From Actinomycetales bacterium (lineage in GTDB: Bacteria; Actinomycetota; Actinomycetes; S36-B12), in assembly GCA_017849335.1 (NCBI GenBank), contig JAFIHP010000261.1, positions 1 to 6,043 of the forward strand: 6,043 nt of DNA, in the 5' to 3' direction. Below are positions 5,327-6,043 of this stretch, piece by piece; position 1 is the stretch's first letter, and each line of letters opens with the position of its first letter. The translations under genes were made by a program, and so were the position numbers. Under the pieces are notes generated by a model. That model did no database searches. It saw nothing but the letters and a program-made list of their open reading frames with translations, and had not been told where the DNA came from.

Positions 5327-6043
5327 TGGCCCGGCTGTTCGGCACGGACGGCGTTCGCGGCCTGGCGAACGCCGACCTCACGGCCGAGCTGGCACTGGAC
5401 CTGGCGGTCGCTGCGGCGCACGTCCTGGGAGACACCGGGGCGTTCGCCGGGCACCGGCCCTCGGCGGTCGTCGGCCGTGACCCGCGTGCCAGCGGTGAGT
5501 TCCTGGAGGCGGCGGTCGTCGCCGGCCTCGCCAGCGCAGGCGTCGATGTCGCTCTCGCCGGGGTCGTGCCGACCCCGGCGGTGGCGTTCTTGGTCGACGA
5601 CCTCAGCGCCGACCTCGGCGTGATGATCTCGGCGTCGCACAACCCCATGCCCGACAACGGGATCAAGTTCTTCTCCCGCGGTGGGCACAAGCTCGACGAC
5701 GCGATCGAGGACGCGATCGAGCGCCGCCTGCGCGAACCGTGGAGCCGGCCGACCGGGGCGGCCGTCGGCCGCGTCCGGCACCGGCCCGAGGCGGTCGAAC
5801 GGTACGCCGCGCATCTGCTGGCCAGCCTGCCCAACCGGCTCGACGGCCTGCGCAGCGTCGTCGACTGCGCCCACCGTGCGGCCTCGGCGATCGGTCCGGA
5901 CTGCCACCGCGCGGCCGGCGCGGAGGTCATTGCGATCCACGCCGATCCCGGCGGCCTGAACGTCCACCGCGCCGCGGGCAGCACCCACATGGAGGCGCTG
6001 GTCGCGGCGGTCGTCGCCGAAGGCGCCGACGCCGGCATCGCGC
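5326..6043 (+). CDS. glmM: Phosphoglucosamine mutase GlmM (partial, N-terminal half)
   Basis: GlmM interconverts glucosamine-6-phosphate and glucosamine-1-phosphate on the route to UDP-GlcNAc and peptidoglycan. The frame opens at GTG 5326 with (V/M)ARLFGTDGVRG, the family N-terminus, and stays open to the window end (239 codons of the usual ~450). Visible motifs are GRDPR (50-54), VPTPA (81-85), the phosphoserine loop ISASHNP with catalytic Ser104 and His105, and DNGIKFFS (110-117). Domain 2 has begun (VVDCA, 178-182), but the DGDADR metal site lies beyond the window. The GTG overlaps the rpsI stop and lacks a strong ribosome binding site, so translation is probably coupled to rpsI. Residues 183-217 are odd: HRAA occurs three times, once where the family normally has an NIN..G-type segment. 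Confidence 0.95.
   Translation, partial: MARLFGTDGVRGLANADLTAELALDLAVAAAHVLGDTGAFAGHRPSAVVGRDPRASGEFLEAAVVAGLASAGVDVALAGVVPTPAVAFLVDDLSADLGVMISASHNPMPDNGIKFFSRGGHKLDDAIEDAIERRLREPWSRPTGAAVGRVRHRPEAVERYAAHLLASLPNRLDGLRSVVDCAHRAASAIGPDCHRAAGAEVIAIHADPGGLNVHRAAGSTHMEALVAAVVAEGADAGIA

Noticed and set aside
4759..5988. Minus-strand ORF (409 codons) opposite rpsI/glmM
   Set aside because: Both genes beneath it are firmly identified in the + strand, and the translation has no family signature.

Overview
The window is a stretch of the conserved ribosomal-protein / RNA-polymerase alpha neighbourhood of a high-GC Actinomycetota bacterium. The evidence is the very high GC with G/C third positions, the actinobacterial style of RpoA, L17 (long Ala/Glu/Asp tail) and S9 (N-terminal extension), and the gene order rpoA-rplQ-truA ... 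rplM-rpsI-glmM, which is typical of that phylum. All real genes lie on the + strand. No RNA gene, CRISPR array, insertion sequence, attachment site or defence module was seen. No stretch longer than 300 bases lacks a gene; the longest gap is 155 bases, before rplM.

Layout: (1) 1-126 does not belong to the rest. It carries the first codons of a rhizobial-type ruvC gene, joined in frame to rpoA inside a short stretch (TLGNSLR) that the two proteins happen to share. (2) 37-1026 is rpoA lacking its true N-terminus. (3) 1059-1673 is rplQ (L17). (4) 1694-1732 is a strong 13-bp hairpin. (5) 1742-2533 is truA. (6) 2541-4202 is a two-domain ABC-F ATPase. (7) 4203-4357 holds a promoter candidate and a structured leader. 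(8) 4358-4801 is rplM (L13), 4835-5326 is rpsI (S9), and 5326-6043 is the first half of glmM, cut by the window edge.

Functionally, the genes serve transcription (alpha subunit), the large and small ribosomal subunits (L17, L13, S9), tRNA pseudouridylation (TruA), probably ribosome-bound ATPase activity (ABC-F), and the first committed isomerisation of amino-sugar/peptidoglycan precursor synthesis (GlmM). Spacing suggests two transcriptional blocks: ...rpoA-rplQ-(hairpin)-truA-abcF, and rplM-rpsI-glmM from its own promoter.

I found no convincing new biological system. The most anomalous signal is the RuvC-RpoA chimera at the left edge, most simply an assembly or amplification artefact at a contig end. 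The hairpin before truA, the rplM leader, the ABC-F gene placed between ribosomal genes, and unusual residues in glmM are the other points worth a second look.
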